Shown here one piece after another: positions 8,821 to 16,638 of a stretch of 64,000 nt of DNA; the first letter of the stretch is position 1; each line of letters starts with the position of its first letter. Source of the DNA: Clostridium sp. CS001 (lineage in GTDB: Bacteria; Bacillota; Clostridia; Clostridiales; Clostridiaceae); NCBI RefSeq assembly GCF_020443565.1, contig NZ_JAIZZN010000001.1, positions 186,001-250,000 of the forward strand, read 5' to 3'. The notes under the pieces were generated by a model. That model was given only the letters and a program-made list of their open reading frames with translations. It ran no database searches and was not told where the DNA came from. Position numbers and translations under genes: made by a program.

Positions 8821-9086
8821 ATCTTTTTCCCTCCTGAACTCTCAATATATTTAGCTATTACAATAGATGATAAAAAACTAATCAAAGCATATACTATAGC
8901 TACATCTACAAAATAAGTCTCGTTAAGTAAAAATGAAACTATGATAATAAGTACAATGGTTTTAGTACCTATAACATTAATAGCAATAAGCCTGTCTGCC
9001 GCACTGGGACCTTTGACTGCTCTAAACATACATATAAAAATTGTAGCTGATAAAAACAAAATAGAAAAAGTTAATAGTTTACTCAT
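8817..9086 (-). CDS. mrpF: Mrp antiporter subunit F
   Basis: An 89-residue, three-helix membrane protein with the MrpF hallmark GPSAADRLIAINVIGTKT in the second helix region, including the conserved Asp-Arg pair. I chose the ATG at 9086 because GAGGAAG lies 6 nt upstream; an in-frame TTG at 9101 is upstream of that site. It overlaps the end of mrpE by 8 bp and the start of mrpG by 4 bp. Confidence 0.9.
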   Translation of the reverse strand: MSKLLTFSILFLSATIFICMFRAVKGPSAADRLIAINVIGTKTIVLIIIVSFLLNETYFVDVAIVYALISFLSSIVIAKYIESSGGKKI

Positions 9087-9555
9087 AGCTGTCTTCCTCA
9101 ACTTTCAAAATTATTTTTTCAAAATCTGAATTAGTTAATCCCATTGCAAATTCACCATTTAAACAATGCACTGCAATTCTATCTCCATCCACTGAAATAG
9201 TTAAAGTTCCTGGAGTTAATGTTATTGTATTAGCAAAAATTGTTTTATGAAAATCAGATTTTATTTTTGTTTTAATTGTTACTATCTGTGGTGCTATTGA
9301 TATTTCACGGTTTAAAACTATCTTTGCTACATTAAGATTGGAAACTAGTACTTCTTTTATCAACATAATTATGTAAAACATCCAATTTAAAATATTTTTT
9401 CTAAAATTCAGTTGTCTATTTTTACACATTGAACTTTTATTTAAAATTGTAACTAATAAACTTATTATTATACCAATACAAAGAGTTTGAGCTTTAACAT
9501 TTTCTGATAAAACTATCCAAAATAATAGATATACCCATACAATCTTATAATTCAT
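9079..9555 (-). CDS. mrpE: Mrp antiporter subunit E
   Basis: A 158-residue protein, the usual MrpE length. Two or three N-terminal membrane segments (residues about 5-35 and 50-70) are followed by a soluble domain with VTIKTKIKSDFHKTIFANTI and the typical TLTPGTLTISVDGDRIAVHC. It is the first gene of the antiporter operon. The ATG follows CTCCT-complement AGGAGG at 9 nt. A sigma-54 promoter lies about 50 bp upstream (9606-9621). Confidence 0.92.
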   Translation of the reverse strand: MNYKIVWVYLLFWIVLSENVKAQTLCIGIIISLLVTILNKSSMCKNRQLNFRKNILNWMFYIIMLIKEVLVSNLNVAKIVLNREISIAPQIVTIKTKIKSDFHKTIFANTITLTPGTLTISVDGDRIAVHCLNGEFAMGLTNSDFEKIILKVEEDSYE

Positions 9556-9605
9556 TTTAAAAATCCTCCTATAAATTCTCTTCTTACCTTACTTACATAC
9601 TAATT

Positions 9606-9621
9606 AGCAATAATCATGCCA
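9606..9621 (-). promoter_or_regulatory. Sigma-54 (-24/-12) promoter of the antiporter operon
   Basis: On the minus strand the sequence is TGGCATGATTATTGCT. It has the invariant GG and GC dinucleotides separated by exactly 10 bp and matches TGGCAYR-N4-TTGCW at every defined position. It lies about 50 bp before the mrpE ATG, which would give a leader of about 40 nt. The adjacent gene encodes a sigma-54 activator, which strongly supports the reading. No convincing SigA promoter is seen in the same gap for this operon. Confidence 0.85.
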
Positions 9622-9635
9622 AAATCTTTATTGCG

Positions 9636-9692
9636 AAAAAAGTCAAGTTTCTAAACCATTGATTTTCAATGGTTTAGAAACTTGACTTTTTT
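9636..9692. terminator. Bidirectional rho-independent terminator after the sigma-54 activator gene
   Basis: Perfect 27-base arms (including the flanking A and T tracts) around a 3-nt TTT loop. The stem core is GTCAAGTTTCTAAACCATTG and its complement. A T tract follows on both strands. On the minus strand it ends transcripts of the activator gene before the sigma-54 promoter. Confidence 0.9.
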
Positions 9693-9739
9693 TATTTTAA
9701 GTGGAATTTTATAGAAAACTATAAATACAGAGTTATAAT

Positions 9740-9756
9740 TGCATCAAATTGATACA
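9740..9756. promoter_or_regulatory. Candidate activator-binding site 1
   Basis: TGCATCAAATTGATACA is a near-perfect 17-bp inverted repeat. It shares the form TGNNTC-N5-GRTACA with two further sites nearby. It lies about 120-135 bp upstream of the sigma-54 promoter, the usual distance for an enhancer site. Confidence 0.6.
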
Positions 9757-9782
9757 CTATTTTATTATATTAAAAAATTATA

Positions 9783-9799
9783 TGTGTCGTACTGATACA
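9783..9799. promoter_or_regulatory. Candidate activator-binding site 2
   Basis: TGTGTCGTACTGATACA has the same 17-bp TGNNTC-N5-GRTACA form. Its start lies 43 bp from site 1, close to four helical turns. Confidence 0.6.
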
Positions 9800-9801
9800 C
9801 A

Positions 9802-9818
9802 TGTTTCATATTGGTACA
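9802..9818. promoter_or_regulatory. Candidate activator-binding site 3
   Basis: TGTTTCATATTGGTACA fits the same form and begins 19 bp from site 2, roughly two helical turns. Tandem sites on one face of the DNA are common for oligomeric sigma-54 activators. Confidence 0.55.
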
Positions 9819-9897
9819 GAATCGATAATTATATAAACTAGTATTACATACTACGTTTTGCGTTAATCATTATTTCATTGTTAAATTAACTGGTTTA

Positions 9898-11886
9898 TTA
9901 ACTAATTTTATATTTTTCCATCTTTCTATACAATGTACTTCTCCCTATACCTAATACTCTAGAAGCCGCTGCCATATTATCATTTACCTCAATCAATGTT
10001 CGCATAATAGCATTTTTTTCAACTTGCTCTAAGGTAAGCAGTTGTTTCCCATTACTTACTTCTCCAACATCTTCCTTTTCACTTATGTATCCTGGTAAAT
10101 TTTTACTTGTAAGTATACTATTATTTTCAGCTACATTTAATACAAGCTGCATAATATTTTGAAGTTCACGAACATTTCCTGGCCAATTATAATTAATCAT
10201 ACCTTCATAAAAGCTTTGACTAACTTTTTTTATATGTTTATCATTATATTCAGCAAATTTCTCGCAAAAATAGTCAATAAATATCTTAATATCATCTCTT
10301 CTTTCTCTAAGAGAAGATATATAAATTGGCATAACATTTATTCTGTAAAACAAATCACTTCTGAATTTTCCTAAATCAACCTCTTTTTTCAAATCTTTGT
10401 TTGAGGCTGCTATAACTCTAACATTTATTGGTATAACATCATGACCTCCAACTCTAACTACCATGCGCTCTTCTAAAACCCTAAGTAAACTTATCTGAGC
10501 ATCTAGTGGCATGTCTCCTATTTCATCAAGGAATATTGTTCCTCCATCTGCAAGTTCAAATTTCCCTGGATGCCCACCTCTTCTAGCTCCAGTAAAAGCA
10601 CCTTCTACATAACCAAAAAGTTCACTAGAAACTAAATCTCGAGGAATAGCACCACAATTTAAAAATACAAATGGTCTATGTTTTCTCCTACTAGCATTAT
10701 GTATAGCTTGTGCAAACATTTCTTTACCCGTGCCACTCTCTCCTTGCAAAAGTATAGTGGCATCAGTCCTGGAAGCAATTGTTGCAAGTTTTATTGAACG
10801 CTCAATATTTTTACTTTTCCCAAGTATATCCGCAAAGGTAAATCTTGCATTAGCTCCAACAATTTTATTAATCATGCTTAGCACTACTTTATTTTCTTTA
10901 AAAGTAATTACTCCCCCACCTAATCCTGTTGAACTAAAAAGCTTTATAGGCGTAAGATTAACTACACAAGTTTTGTTTCTACCCATTTTTGTAATAAAAT
11001 CTATCTCTTCCTCCTGATACTCTTTTCCTTTATTTAAATCACTTATAATATCCTTTTGACTACTAGCAGATAAAATATTATTTATATGAATGTTTTGACT
11101 ATCTTTTATACTATACCCCAATAATTTTCTTGCAAATCTATTAATACTAGTTACATGTCCTTGATTATTAATTCTAATAATGCCTTCTGAAATTGATTCT
11201 GTAATCTGGTGAAATTGCTCATTAACTATTTTTAACTTTTTATTAGAATCTTCTAATTTCATTTCCTTTTCTATAGCCTTTGCTGCAGCTACTACCATTC
11301 CTAAAGTATGTGGATGTACGAATTCATAGTTGCCTGTAATACTTAGCACTCCTAAAAGCTCACCCTTTTCATCTTTTATAGGGCAAGCAGATGAAGTCCA
11401 GTTATGATACTTATGTAAATAATGTTCTGCTCCAAGTACCTGTATTGGTTCACCTGTTATTAATGAGAGCCCAATAGCGTTAGTTCCTATCACTTCTTCT
11501 TTTATGTTATATCCATATTTCAGCAGCATAAAATTATGTTGCCGTATTAAGCTATCCTCCCCAATATGTTCTAATACATATCCATCTCTATCAGTTAATC
11601 GAATAATAAAATCTGAATTTTGTATCAAGTTGTACAGCGTTTGCATAAATGGTTTACCTGTCTCTAATAGGGGTAGGAATTCCCTGTACTTCTTTTCTAG
11701 ATCATCTTCACTAAGTTCAATTGAAAAATCATCTTTAAATGGATCTATACCATATAACTTACTTCTTTCCCAAGACTCCGAGATAATATCCCGAAGTCCA
11801 CTTTTATTTAAAGTTCCCTCTGAAACAAATAATTCCCACTTTTTTGTTATATCTTCATCATTACCAATCAGCTTTTTAACCACCAA
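9898..11886 (-). CDS. Sigma-54 dependent transcriptional activator (AcoR-like)
   Basis: A 662-residue enhancer-binding protein. A GAF-type sensor region lies at about residues 60-205, a PAS domain at about 222-335, the AAA+ domain at about 350-590 and a Fis-type helix-turn-helix at about 619-662 (NMAAASRVLGIGRSTLYRKM). The Walker A loop is GESGTGKE (382-389). The sigma-54 contact loop GAFTGA is intact at 429-434, and the Walker B motif is TIFLDEIGDM. The start is TTG (11886) or GTG (11883); GGGGAGG lies 6 or 9 nt upstream, so both are possible. Its architecture resembles AcoR, whose family often senses small metabolites. The signal here is unknown. The adjacent sigma-54 promoter and repeated sites point to the antiporter operon as its target. 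Confidence 0.93.
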   Translation of the reverse strand: MVVKKLIGNDEDITKKWELFVSEGTLNKSGLRDIISESWERSKLYGIDPFKDDFSIELSEDDLEKKYREFLPLLETGKPFMQTLYNLIQNSDFIIRLTDRDGYVLEHIGEDSLIRQHNFMLLKYGYNIKEEVIGTNAIGLSLITGEPIQVLGAEHYLHKYHNWTSSACPIKDEKGELLGVLSITGNYEFVHPHTLGMVVAAAKAIEKEMKLEDSNKKLKIVNEQFHQITESISEGIIRINNQGHVTSINRFARKLLGYSIKDSQNIHINNILSASSQKDIISDLNKGKEYQEEEIDFITKMGRNKTCVVNLTPIKLFSSTGLGGGVITFKENKVVLSMINKIVGANARFTFADILGKSKNIERSIKLATIASRTDATILLQGESGTGKEMFAQAIHNASRRKHRPFVFLNCGAIPRDLVSSELFGYVEGAFTGARRGGHPGKFELADGGTIFLDEIGDMPLDAQISLLRVLEERMVVRVGGHDVIPINVRVIAASNKDLKKEVDLGKFRSDLFYRINVMPIYISSLRERRDDIKIFIDYFCEKFAEYNDKHIKKVSQSFYEGMINYNWPGNVRELQNIMQLVLNVAENNSILTSKNLPGYISEKEDVGEVSNGKQLLTLEQVEKNAIMRTLIEVNDNMAAASRVLGIGRSTLYRKMEKYKIS

Positions 11887-11929
11887 ATAAATCCTCCCCT
11901 TTCATAGAATTATGATATAATTTTATTTA

Positions 11930-11958
11930 ATTATACCCATTACTATTTATTTTGTCTA
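11930..11958 (-). promoter_or_regulatory. SigA promoter of the sigma-54 activator gene
   Basis: On the minus strand TAGACA (11953-11958), a 17-bp spacer and TATAAT (11930-11935). It lies about 45 bp before the start codon. Confidence 0.75.
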
Positions 11959-12025
11959 ATTCCTTAAAGCAACTCTCTCTTGAAAACTCTTACTATAATT
12001 TTAACTATCACTAATATTTATGCAC

Positions 12026-12054
12026 AAAAAAGACTCCTTGAAAAAGGAGTTTTC
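12026..12054 (-). terminator. Rho-independent terminator after msrA
   Basis: Stem ACTCCTT / AAGGAGT with a 4-nt loop, followed on the minus strand by six T. It lies 40 bp after the msrA stop. Confidence 0.85.
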
Positions 12055-12095
12055 AATGGTCAAATTAGTAACCTTATAATTTTAATAATATTAAT

Positions 12096-12575
12096 TTAAT
12101 CATCATCTAGATTAATGTGACAGTAGCCACCTGGATTTTTTTGCAAATACTTTTGATGATATTCTTCTGCATCATAAAAACAAGTAAGTACTTGCACCTC
12201 TGTAACTATTGGCTTGTCATATCTACGTTGCACTTCATCCTTAGTTTTTAATATTATATCTAAATCTATATTATCACTATAATAAATTCCGCTTCTATAT
12301 TGGCTACCAACATCAGGTCCTTGTCTATTAGAAACTGTAGGGTCAATTATTCCCCAAAACTTTGCTAATATCTTTTCAAGCGATACAATAGATTCATCAT
12401 AACTTATTGAACAAGCTTCTGTATGCCCAGTATTTCCAAGACAAACCTCATTGTATGAAGGATTAACCTTTGTACCATTAGCATATCCAACCTTAGTTTC
12501 AGTAACTCCATTTATTTTTGACATATAAGCTTCTACACCCCAAAAGCACCCACCTGCTACAACAATATCTTTCAT
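12096..12575 (-). CDS. msrA: Peptide-methionine (S)-S-oxide reductase MsrA
   Basis: Repairs oxidised methionine (S form) in proteins with thioredoxin-type electron supply. The catalytic cysteine is Cys10 in [10 protein letters not shown]. The C-terminal part [19 protein letters not shown] supplies a likely resolving cysteine. The 159-residue length is standard for a stand-alone MsrA without a fused MsrB. It is monocistronic, with its own terminator. Confidence 0.95.
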   Translation of the reverse strand: MKDIVVAGGCFWGVEAYMSKINGVTETKVGYANGTKVNPSYNEVCLGNTGHTEACSISYDESIVSLEKILAKFWGIIDPTVSNRQGPDVGSQYRSGIYYSDNIDLDIILKTKDEVQRRYDKPIVTEVQVLTCFYDAEEYHQKYLQKNPGGYCHINLDDD

Positions 12576-12642
12576 TAAAGCACCCCACTTTTTTTGTATT
12601 GTTAATCTTTCTCTATTATATCATAACAATATCTTTATGAAA

Positions 12643-12972
12643 TTATACTATTTGTTGTTTACTATCCAAAAATTTAAAACTGTCCGCTATAACCTCTGTG
12701 CTATACCTCTTATTTCCATCCTTATCCATATAGCTGTTACTACAAAGTCTTCCAGTTATAGCGATTTGACTTCCCTTTTTTAAATGTTTACATAACGTCT
12801 CCGCTAGCCCACTCCATGCAACAATATTTATAAAATCAGCTTCTGGTTGTGAATCCTTGTGTGATACCCTATTAATAGCCAGTGTAAACCTAGTATAAAA
12901 TCCTTTTCCTTCATTATACTCTTTAAGTTCTAATTCTCTTGTTATTCTACCAATTAAAGATACATTATTCAT
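12643..12972 (-). CDS. ssb: Short single-stranded DNA-binding protein
   Basis: A 109-residue SSB with one OB-fold (MNNVSLIGRITRELELKEY, FTLAINR, DFINIVAWSGLAETLCKHL, GSQIAITGRLCSNSY). It ends in SFKFLDSKQQIV and lacks the flexible linker and acidic tip (DDDIPF-like) that recruits replication partners in the main SSB. It is therefore probably a second SSB, as in competence or repair (inference). A ribosome binding site AAAGGAG precedes the ATG. A LexA-like palindrome lies upstream at 13034-13047. Confidence 0.9.
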   Translation of the reverse strand: MNNVSLIGRITRELELKEYNEGKGFYTRFTLAINRVSHKDSQPEADFINIVAWSGLAETLCKHLKKGSQIAITGRLCSNSYMDKDGNKRYSTEVIADSFKFLDSKQQIV

Positions 12973-13033
12973 AATATCGCTCCTTTTAATTTAATTATTT
13001 TTTAAATTATTGACAACTTAATTATATTTTATA

Positions 13034-13047
13034 CAAACGAATGTTTG
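13034..13047. promoter_or_regulatory. LexA-like palindrome upstream of ssb
   Basis: CAAACGAATGTTTG has 5-bp arms and a 4-bp centre. It differs from the GAACNNNNGTTC form seen at recA by one base per half-site. It lies about 60 bp before the ssb start, close to the expected -35 position. SOS control is therefore possible but unproven. Confidence 0.4.
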
Positions 13048-13075
13048 CTTTTTTTTGTTTTTTAGCTGATAAACA

Positions 13076-13123
13076 ATAAAACTCTCACTTTCCTGGACTT
13101 AGTCAAGAAAAGTAAGAGTTTTT
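13076..13123 (-). terminator. Terminator after hutD
   Basis: An imperfect hairpin with arms around AAAACTCTTACTTTTCTTG and CAGGAAAGTGAGAGTTTT on the minus strand, ending in a short T run. It lies 20 bp after the hutD stop. Confidence 0.6.
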
Positions 13124-13144
13124 TATAAAAAGGATTATTTGAAA

Positions 13145-13780
13145 TTAAATTTTTAATAGTATTGAAGCTTTTATAATTCTAGTTCCTTCCCCACTACTAC
13201 TATGAATCTTGAGTTCACAATCAATTTCTTTTCCTGTTCTAGTTATTAATACTAAATCACCTTCATTTAAATTTATCTTGCCACTTGTCATCATGTCCAT
13301 TTCTACATCACCTTTTACAATGTAAAACGCTTCTACAATTTGAGAAAACCTTAGAGCATTATTTGTATTATTGCATAGGAATATATCTTTAAATTCTAAT
13401 GCCTTAATTAAAATTTCTTCAAGATTTCCTTTATAACCTTCTGTTATCATTAAATTAAAATCAGTAACCCTGCCAAAGCTCGTAGTTGTCCAATCGCCAC
13501 TAAAACTATCCTGCTGAAATTCCTTTAATGTAGCATTATGATGTCCCTCATGTTCAAGAATTAGCTCTCCTTCAACAATCATAATAAGCCTAGATATCCC
13601 CGGTAACAAAGTAAATGTAGATTTTTCTACTTCAACCTTTGCAGAACTTAGCCTCCATTTAAAATTCCGCTTGCTATATACTGCATCTTCAGGGTAAATA
13701 TACAGCTCAGTTGTTGTACCACCAGACCAATTACTTGTTTTGTGCTGTTTCTTTCTAATTACTTCAATACTATAAGACAT
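13145..13780 (-). CDS. HutD-family cupin-like protein
   Basis: A 211-residue protein of the HutD/Ves family, a double cupin fold. The opening matches the family: KTSNWSGGTTTELYIYP, then FKWRLSSAKVEVEKSTF and LPGISRLIMIVEGELILEHE. In other bacteria HutD is linked to histidine utilisation, but its biochemical role is not settled. No hut genes are nearby. It sits 85 bp downstream of uvsE on the same strand, so cotranscription is possible. Confidence 0.85.
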   Translation of the reverse strand: MSYSIEVIRKKQHKTSNWSGGTTTELYIYPEDAVYSKRNFKWRLSSAKVEVEKSTFTLLPGISRLIMIVEGELILEHEGHHNATLKEFQQDSFSGDWTTTSFGRVTDFNLMITEGYKGNLEEILIKALEFKDIFLCNNTNNALRFSQIVEAFYIVKGDVEMDMMTSGKINLNEGDLVLITRTGKEIDCELKIHSSSGEGTRIIKASILLKI

Positions 13781-13865
13781 TTGGATATCCCCCTAACGTA
13801 AAATTCTTAGAACATTAAATTTATTATTTTTTCAAAGGCATCAAATTTTGAATCCGAAGCAATAA

Positions 13866-15113
13866 TCAATAGTTAAAATAGTAGGAGTTAAGCATATACT
13901 CCGCATTATACTTATCGCATAATTTTTTTAAATAACTCTTAATATTTTCTTTCTTTTCTATATTTAAAAGAAGTTTTTTAAAATGCATTTGTTCTCTATC
14001 TGAAGCATCGTTTTTAATATATCCCCAAACATGTTCTGCAGTATTTATGAAACTTCCATTGTCTACATCCAAACTTATTATGCTATCAGTATATTTATAA
14101 AATTCTTCTATACTACAATTTTCTTTAACTAGTTTACTGCAATGTTTATAATATCTGTAATTCCTTTCCATCAATACATATTTATATTTTGCCCATTGCT
14201 TTTCTATAAGTCCTATTTTTGATTTTTCACTAATGTTATTAGTAGTTACAATATTACATTTGATAGCTGAAATATCCTTATCTTTTACCTCTAGCATAAT
14301 ATCAGCATTAAACTCTTTTATCTCTTCGTAGTATTCTATAAACTTTTCAACTACTATACTATTTGAATGAGATCCTATCTTTTTATTTTGGTCTTGCTGA
14401 CTATAATGTACTTTTATGGCTCCATCTTTCTTCCGCCAGGTCTTCGCTACCTCCGTCATTATTTCTTTTATTGGCATATCTATTTTATGATTACAATCAT
14501 GGTGAAGGTTATCAAATATTACTGGTATATTAATTTCATGACTAATATAAAGTAGATCATCAATATTGAATATTTTATCATCATTTTCAATTACAAGCCT
14601 ATTCTTAACTGATGGGGATAATTTTTTAAAATTCTCAATAAATCTATTTATGGCAGCACCCTTATCTCCATAACCACCACCAATATGAAGTATGATTTTG
14701 TTTGATGTATCCACACCTAATGAGTCAAGGAATTTACTATGGTATTCAAGATCCTCCACTGCCTTTGCCACAATGTCCTCCTTTTGAGCATTTAGCACTG
14801 TATACTGACCTGGATGCATAGAGACCCTCATTCCACGTTCTTTTATGTATTCGCCTATTGCATTTAATTCATTTTCAAAACACTTTTGCCAGTCTACTTT
14901 ATTAATACTATGGCTTCCAAGCGGCACTATATCTGAACTTATCCTAAATAACTTTATGTTATACTTATCATTATTCTCGAGTATTATTCTTAAATCTATT
15001 AAATTTTGCTCTAGCACCTGCAAAAACATCTCTTTTGAAAAGTTTTTAAGTGTTAATCTCCTATTTGTTCTTGCATCCACGGTTAGTGGTATACATGCAT
15101 ATCCTATTTTCAT
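13866..15113 (-). CDS. uvsE: UV damage endonuclease UvsE
   Basis: Nicks DNA 5' of UV photoproducts and starts alternative excision repair. The protein (415 residues) begins MKIGYACIPLTVDARTNRRL, typical for UvsE/UvdE. TIM-barrel metal-site motifs follow: RVSMHPGQYTVLNA, HIGGGYGDKGAAINRF, LVIENDDKIF and PVIFDNLHHDCNH. I chose the ATG at 15113 because AGGAGG lies 5 nt upstream; the in-frame ATG at 15128 overlaps that site. About 120 extra C-terminal residues beyond the core barrel are present. I found no LexA box upstream. Confidence 0.92.
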   Translation of the reverse strand: MKIGYACIPLTVDARTNRRLTLKNFSKEMFLQVLEQNLIDLRIILENNDKYNIKLFRISSDIVPLGSHSINKVDWQKCFENELNAIGEYIKERGMRVSMHPGQYTVLNAQKEDIVAKAVEDLEYHSKFLDSLGVDTSNKIILHIGGGYGDKGAAINRFIENFKKLSPSVKNRLVIENDDKIFNIDDLLYISHEINIPVIFDNLHHDCNHKIDMPIKEIMTEVAKTWRKKDGAIKVHYSQQDQNKKIGSHSNSIVVEKFIEYYEEIKEFNADIMLEVKDKDISAIKCNIVTTNNISEKSKIGLIEKQWAKYKYVLMERNYRYYKHCSKLVKENCSIEEFYKYTDSIISLDVDNGSFINTAEHVWGYIKNDASDREQMHFKKLLLNIEKKENIKSYLKKLCDKYNAEYMLNSYYFNY

Positions 15114-15167
15114 ATTTTCCTCCTGCATAAATTTTATTGTTACATAAATCCTTTAAACATATAATAA

Positions 15168-15201
15168 AGGGCAAGAAAGTATAATAACTTTCCTACCCCT
15201 A
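15168..15201 (-). terminator. Probable terminator after the WG-repeat gene
   Basis: On the minus strand GGGG-TA-GGAAAGT and ACTTTC-TT-GCCC form a hairpin, followed by a weak TTTATTAT tract. Confidence 0.55.
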
Positions 15202-15239
15202 TATTACTGTATATTAAACTAAATTTAAATATAAATTAA

Positions 15240-16337
15240 TTAAAAATCAAATACATTATCAAACCTTGGTTTTATAACAAAGTTCCCTTCTTTATTTATA
15301 AACCCCCACTTGCCATCAATTTTAACTGCTGCCACACCTTCTGAAAAATCCGAAGCTGAATCAAATGTTGGATTAATAACCCATTGGCCTTTATCATCCA
15401 TATAGCCCCATTTATTATTATTTTGAATTAGTGCTAATCCTTCTGAATACTTTAACCTAAAGAAAGGACTAACTTCAAATTTTGGCTCTATTATAAATTC
15501 CCCTTTTGTATTTATTATTCCCCATTTATTATTAATCTTTACCGCAGCTAACCCATCTGAAAAATCTACCACATCGTCAAACTTTGGTTCAACTAAATAC
15601 TTGCCATCTTTTCCAATAATGCCCCATTTGTCTCCGTCTTGCACAAAAGCCAGTCCGCAAAAAAAATTCTGTGCATTATTAAATTTTGATTCTATTATGA
15701 ACATACCCTTATTATCAAGGTAGCCCCATTTTTCATTATAACATGCAGGTATTAAGCCCTCTGAGAACTTTAAAACTTCAAAATTTCTAGAATAATTCCC
15801 TATATCATTAAATTTAGGTTGAATTCTGAAATTGCCAATCTTATCTATACATCCCCATTTCCCATCGTAACAAACCACTGCCAATCCTTCTATGAAGCTT
15901 CCAAGGGATGTTACATTACACTTTGGTTCTATAATCATATTACCTGTTTTATCTATATATCCATATTTATCGTTTACTGTTACTAATGCCAACCCCTCCG
16001 AGAAATCAAATGCACTATCAAAGTTTGCCTTAATGATCCATTCACCATCAGCATTTATATATCCATATTTATTTTCATATTCAGCACTTGCAAGGCCTTC
16101 TGAAAACTTTCCTACAGCGCTAAACTTAGGCTTAATAGCCCACTTGCCATCCTTATCTATAAATCCCCACTTTCCTTTATAATTAACAGCCCCCAAAATA
16201 ACTTTTTCAGTGGTTTTGTAATCATTGGGGTTTATGCTTGCTTTGATTCTTTTGGTTATTGTAAATGAAAATATAAAAATAACTACTACTAATATAGTTG
16301 AAATTCCTGTTAATAGGTTGATTTTATTTTTTCTCAT
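15240..16337 (-). CDS. Membrane-anchored WG-repeat protein
   Basis: A 365-residue protein with a single N-terminal hydrophobic anchor at about residues 8-28 and no lipoprotein Cys. It is followed by nine WG (KWG) repeats of about 35 residues. Each carries a form of KWGfIdkdGkwiIkPkFd and FSEGLA. Repeats 2 and 3 have KYGYI in place of KWGYI, and repeats 4 and 7 carry short insertions. The repeats should form a beta-propeller-like surface outside the membrane. The function is unknown; WG repeats are thought to mediate protein binding. It is monocistronic, with GGAGATG as ribosome binding site. Confidence 0.85.
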   Translation of the reverse strand: MRKNKINLLTGISTILVVVIFIFSFTITKRIKASINPNDYKTTEKVILGAVNYKGKWGFIDKDGKWAIKPKFSAVGKFSEGLASAEYENKYGYINADGEWIIKANFDSAFDFSEGLALVTVNDKYGYIDKTGNMIIEPKCNVTSLGSFIEGLAVVCYDGKWGCIDKIGNFRIQPKFNDIGNYSRNFEVLKFSEGLIPACYNEKWGYLDNKGMFIIESKFNNAQNFFCGLAFVQDGDKWGIIGKDGKYLVEPKFDDVVDFSDGLAAVKINNKWGIINTKGEFIIEPKFEVSPFFRLKYSEGLALIQNNNKWGYMDDKGQWVINPTFDSASDFSEGVAAVKIDGKWGFINKEGNFVIKPRFDNVFDF

Positions 16338-16638
16338 TATTGCATCTCCTTCTATTTAAACTACTTAAGCAATTACAATCTAAACTTTAGTCAGTTATCA
16401 CTTAATCTACAACTCATATAGCATTAAGTAATAGTAGCTAAAATAACTATGCTAAGTATTTGGTAATATATTCCATATAATACCACTATATCATCCCTTT
16501 GTAAATATTATTTCCAAAAGTTGTAATACTATTCTTAGATATGACACCTTTATTAAATTCAGCTTTATAATAAAACATAAAAATTCCCTTAAAAAAGAAC
16601 TTTCAAGTTCTTTTTTAAGGGAATTACCATACTCCTAT
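16338..16638. other. Intergenic region between integrase and WG-repeat gene
   Basis: A 301-bp gap holding the integrase terminator (16582-16625) and the upstream region of the WG-repeat gene. No other ORF or RNA gene is visible, and no obvious attachment-site repeat was recognised. Confidence 0.5.
16582..16625. terminator. Long hairpin terminator after the integrase gene
   Basis: Perfect 21-base arms (AATTCCCTTAAAAAAGAACT plus one base, and complement) around a short TC centre. The stem is AT-rich with an internal A6/T6 tract. It starts 13 bp after the integrase stop. Confidence 0.75.

Larger units (their letters stand above)
9556..9897. other. Control region between the sigma-54 activator and the antiporter operon
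   Basis: A 342-bp gap with dense regulatory content and no ORF. Reading leftward from the activator gene it has three 17-bp inverted-repeat sites (9802-9818, 9783-9799, 9740-9756), a long terminator hairpin (9636-9692), a sigma-54 promoter (9606-9621) and the mrpE ribosome binding site (9565-9570). Confidence 0.75.

Noticed and set aside
13010-13040. Plus-strand TTGACA upstream of hutD
   Set aside because: No -10 box stands at 16-18 bp, and no plus-strand gene follows; hutD is on the minus strand.
15240-16337. WG repeats read as a DNA-level tandem repeat or CRISPR-like array
   Set aside because: The repeats are conserved at protein level with diverged DNA and no unique spacers; the frame is open throughout.
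16338-16638. Attachment site next to the integrase gene
   Set aside because: I looked for direct repeats or a tRNA 3' end and found only the terminator hairpin.
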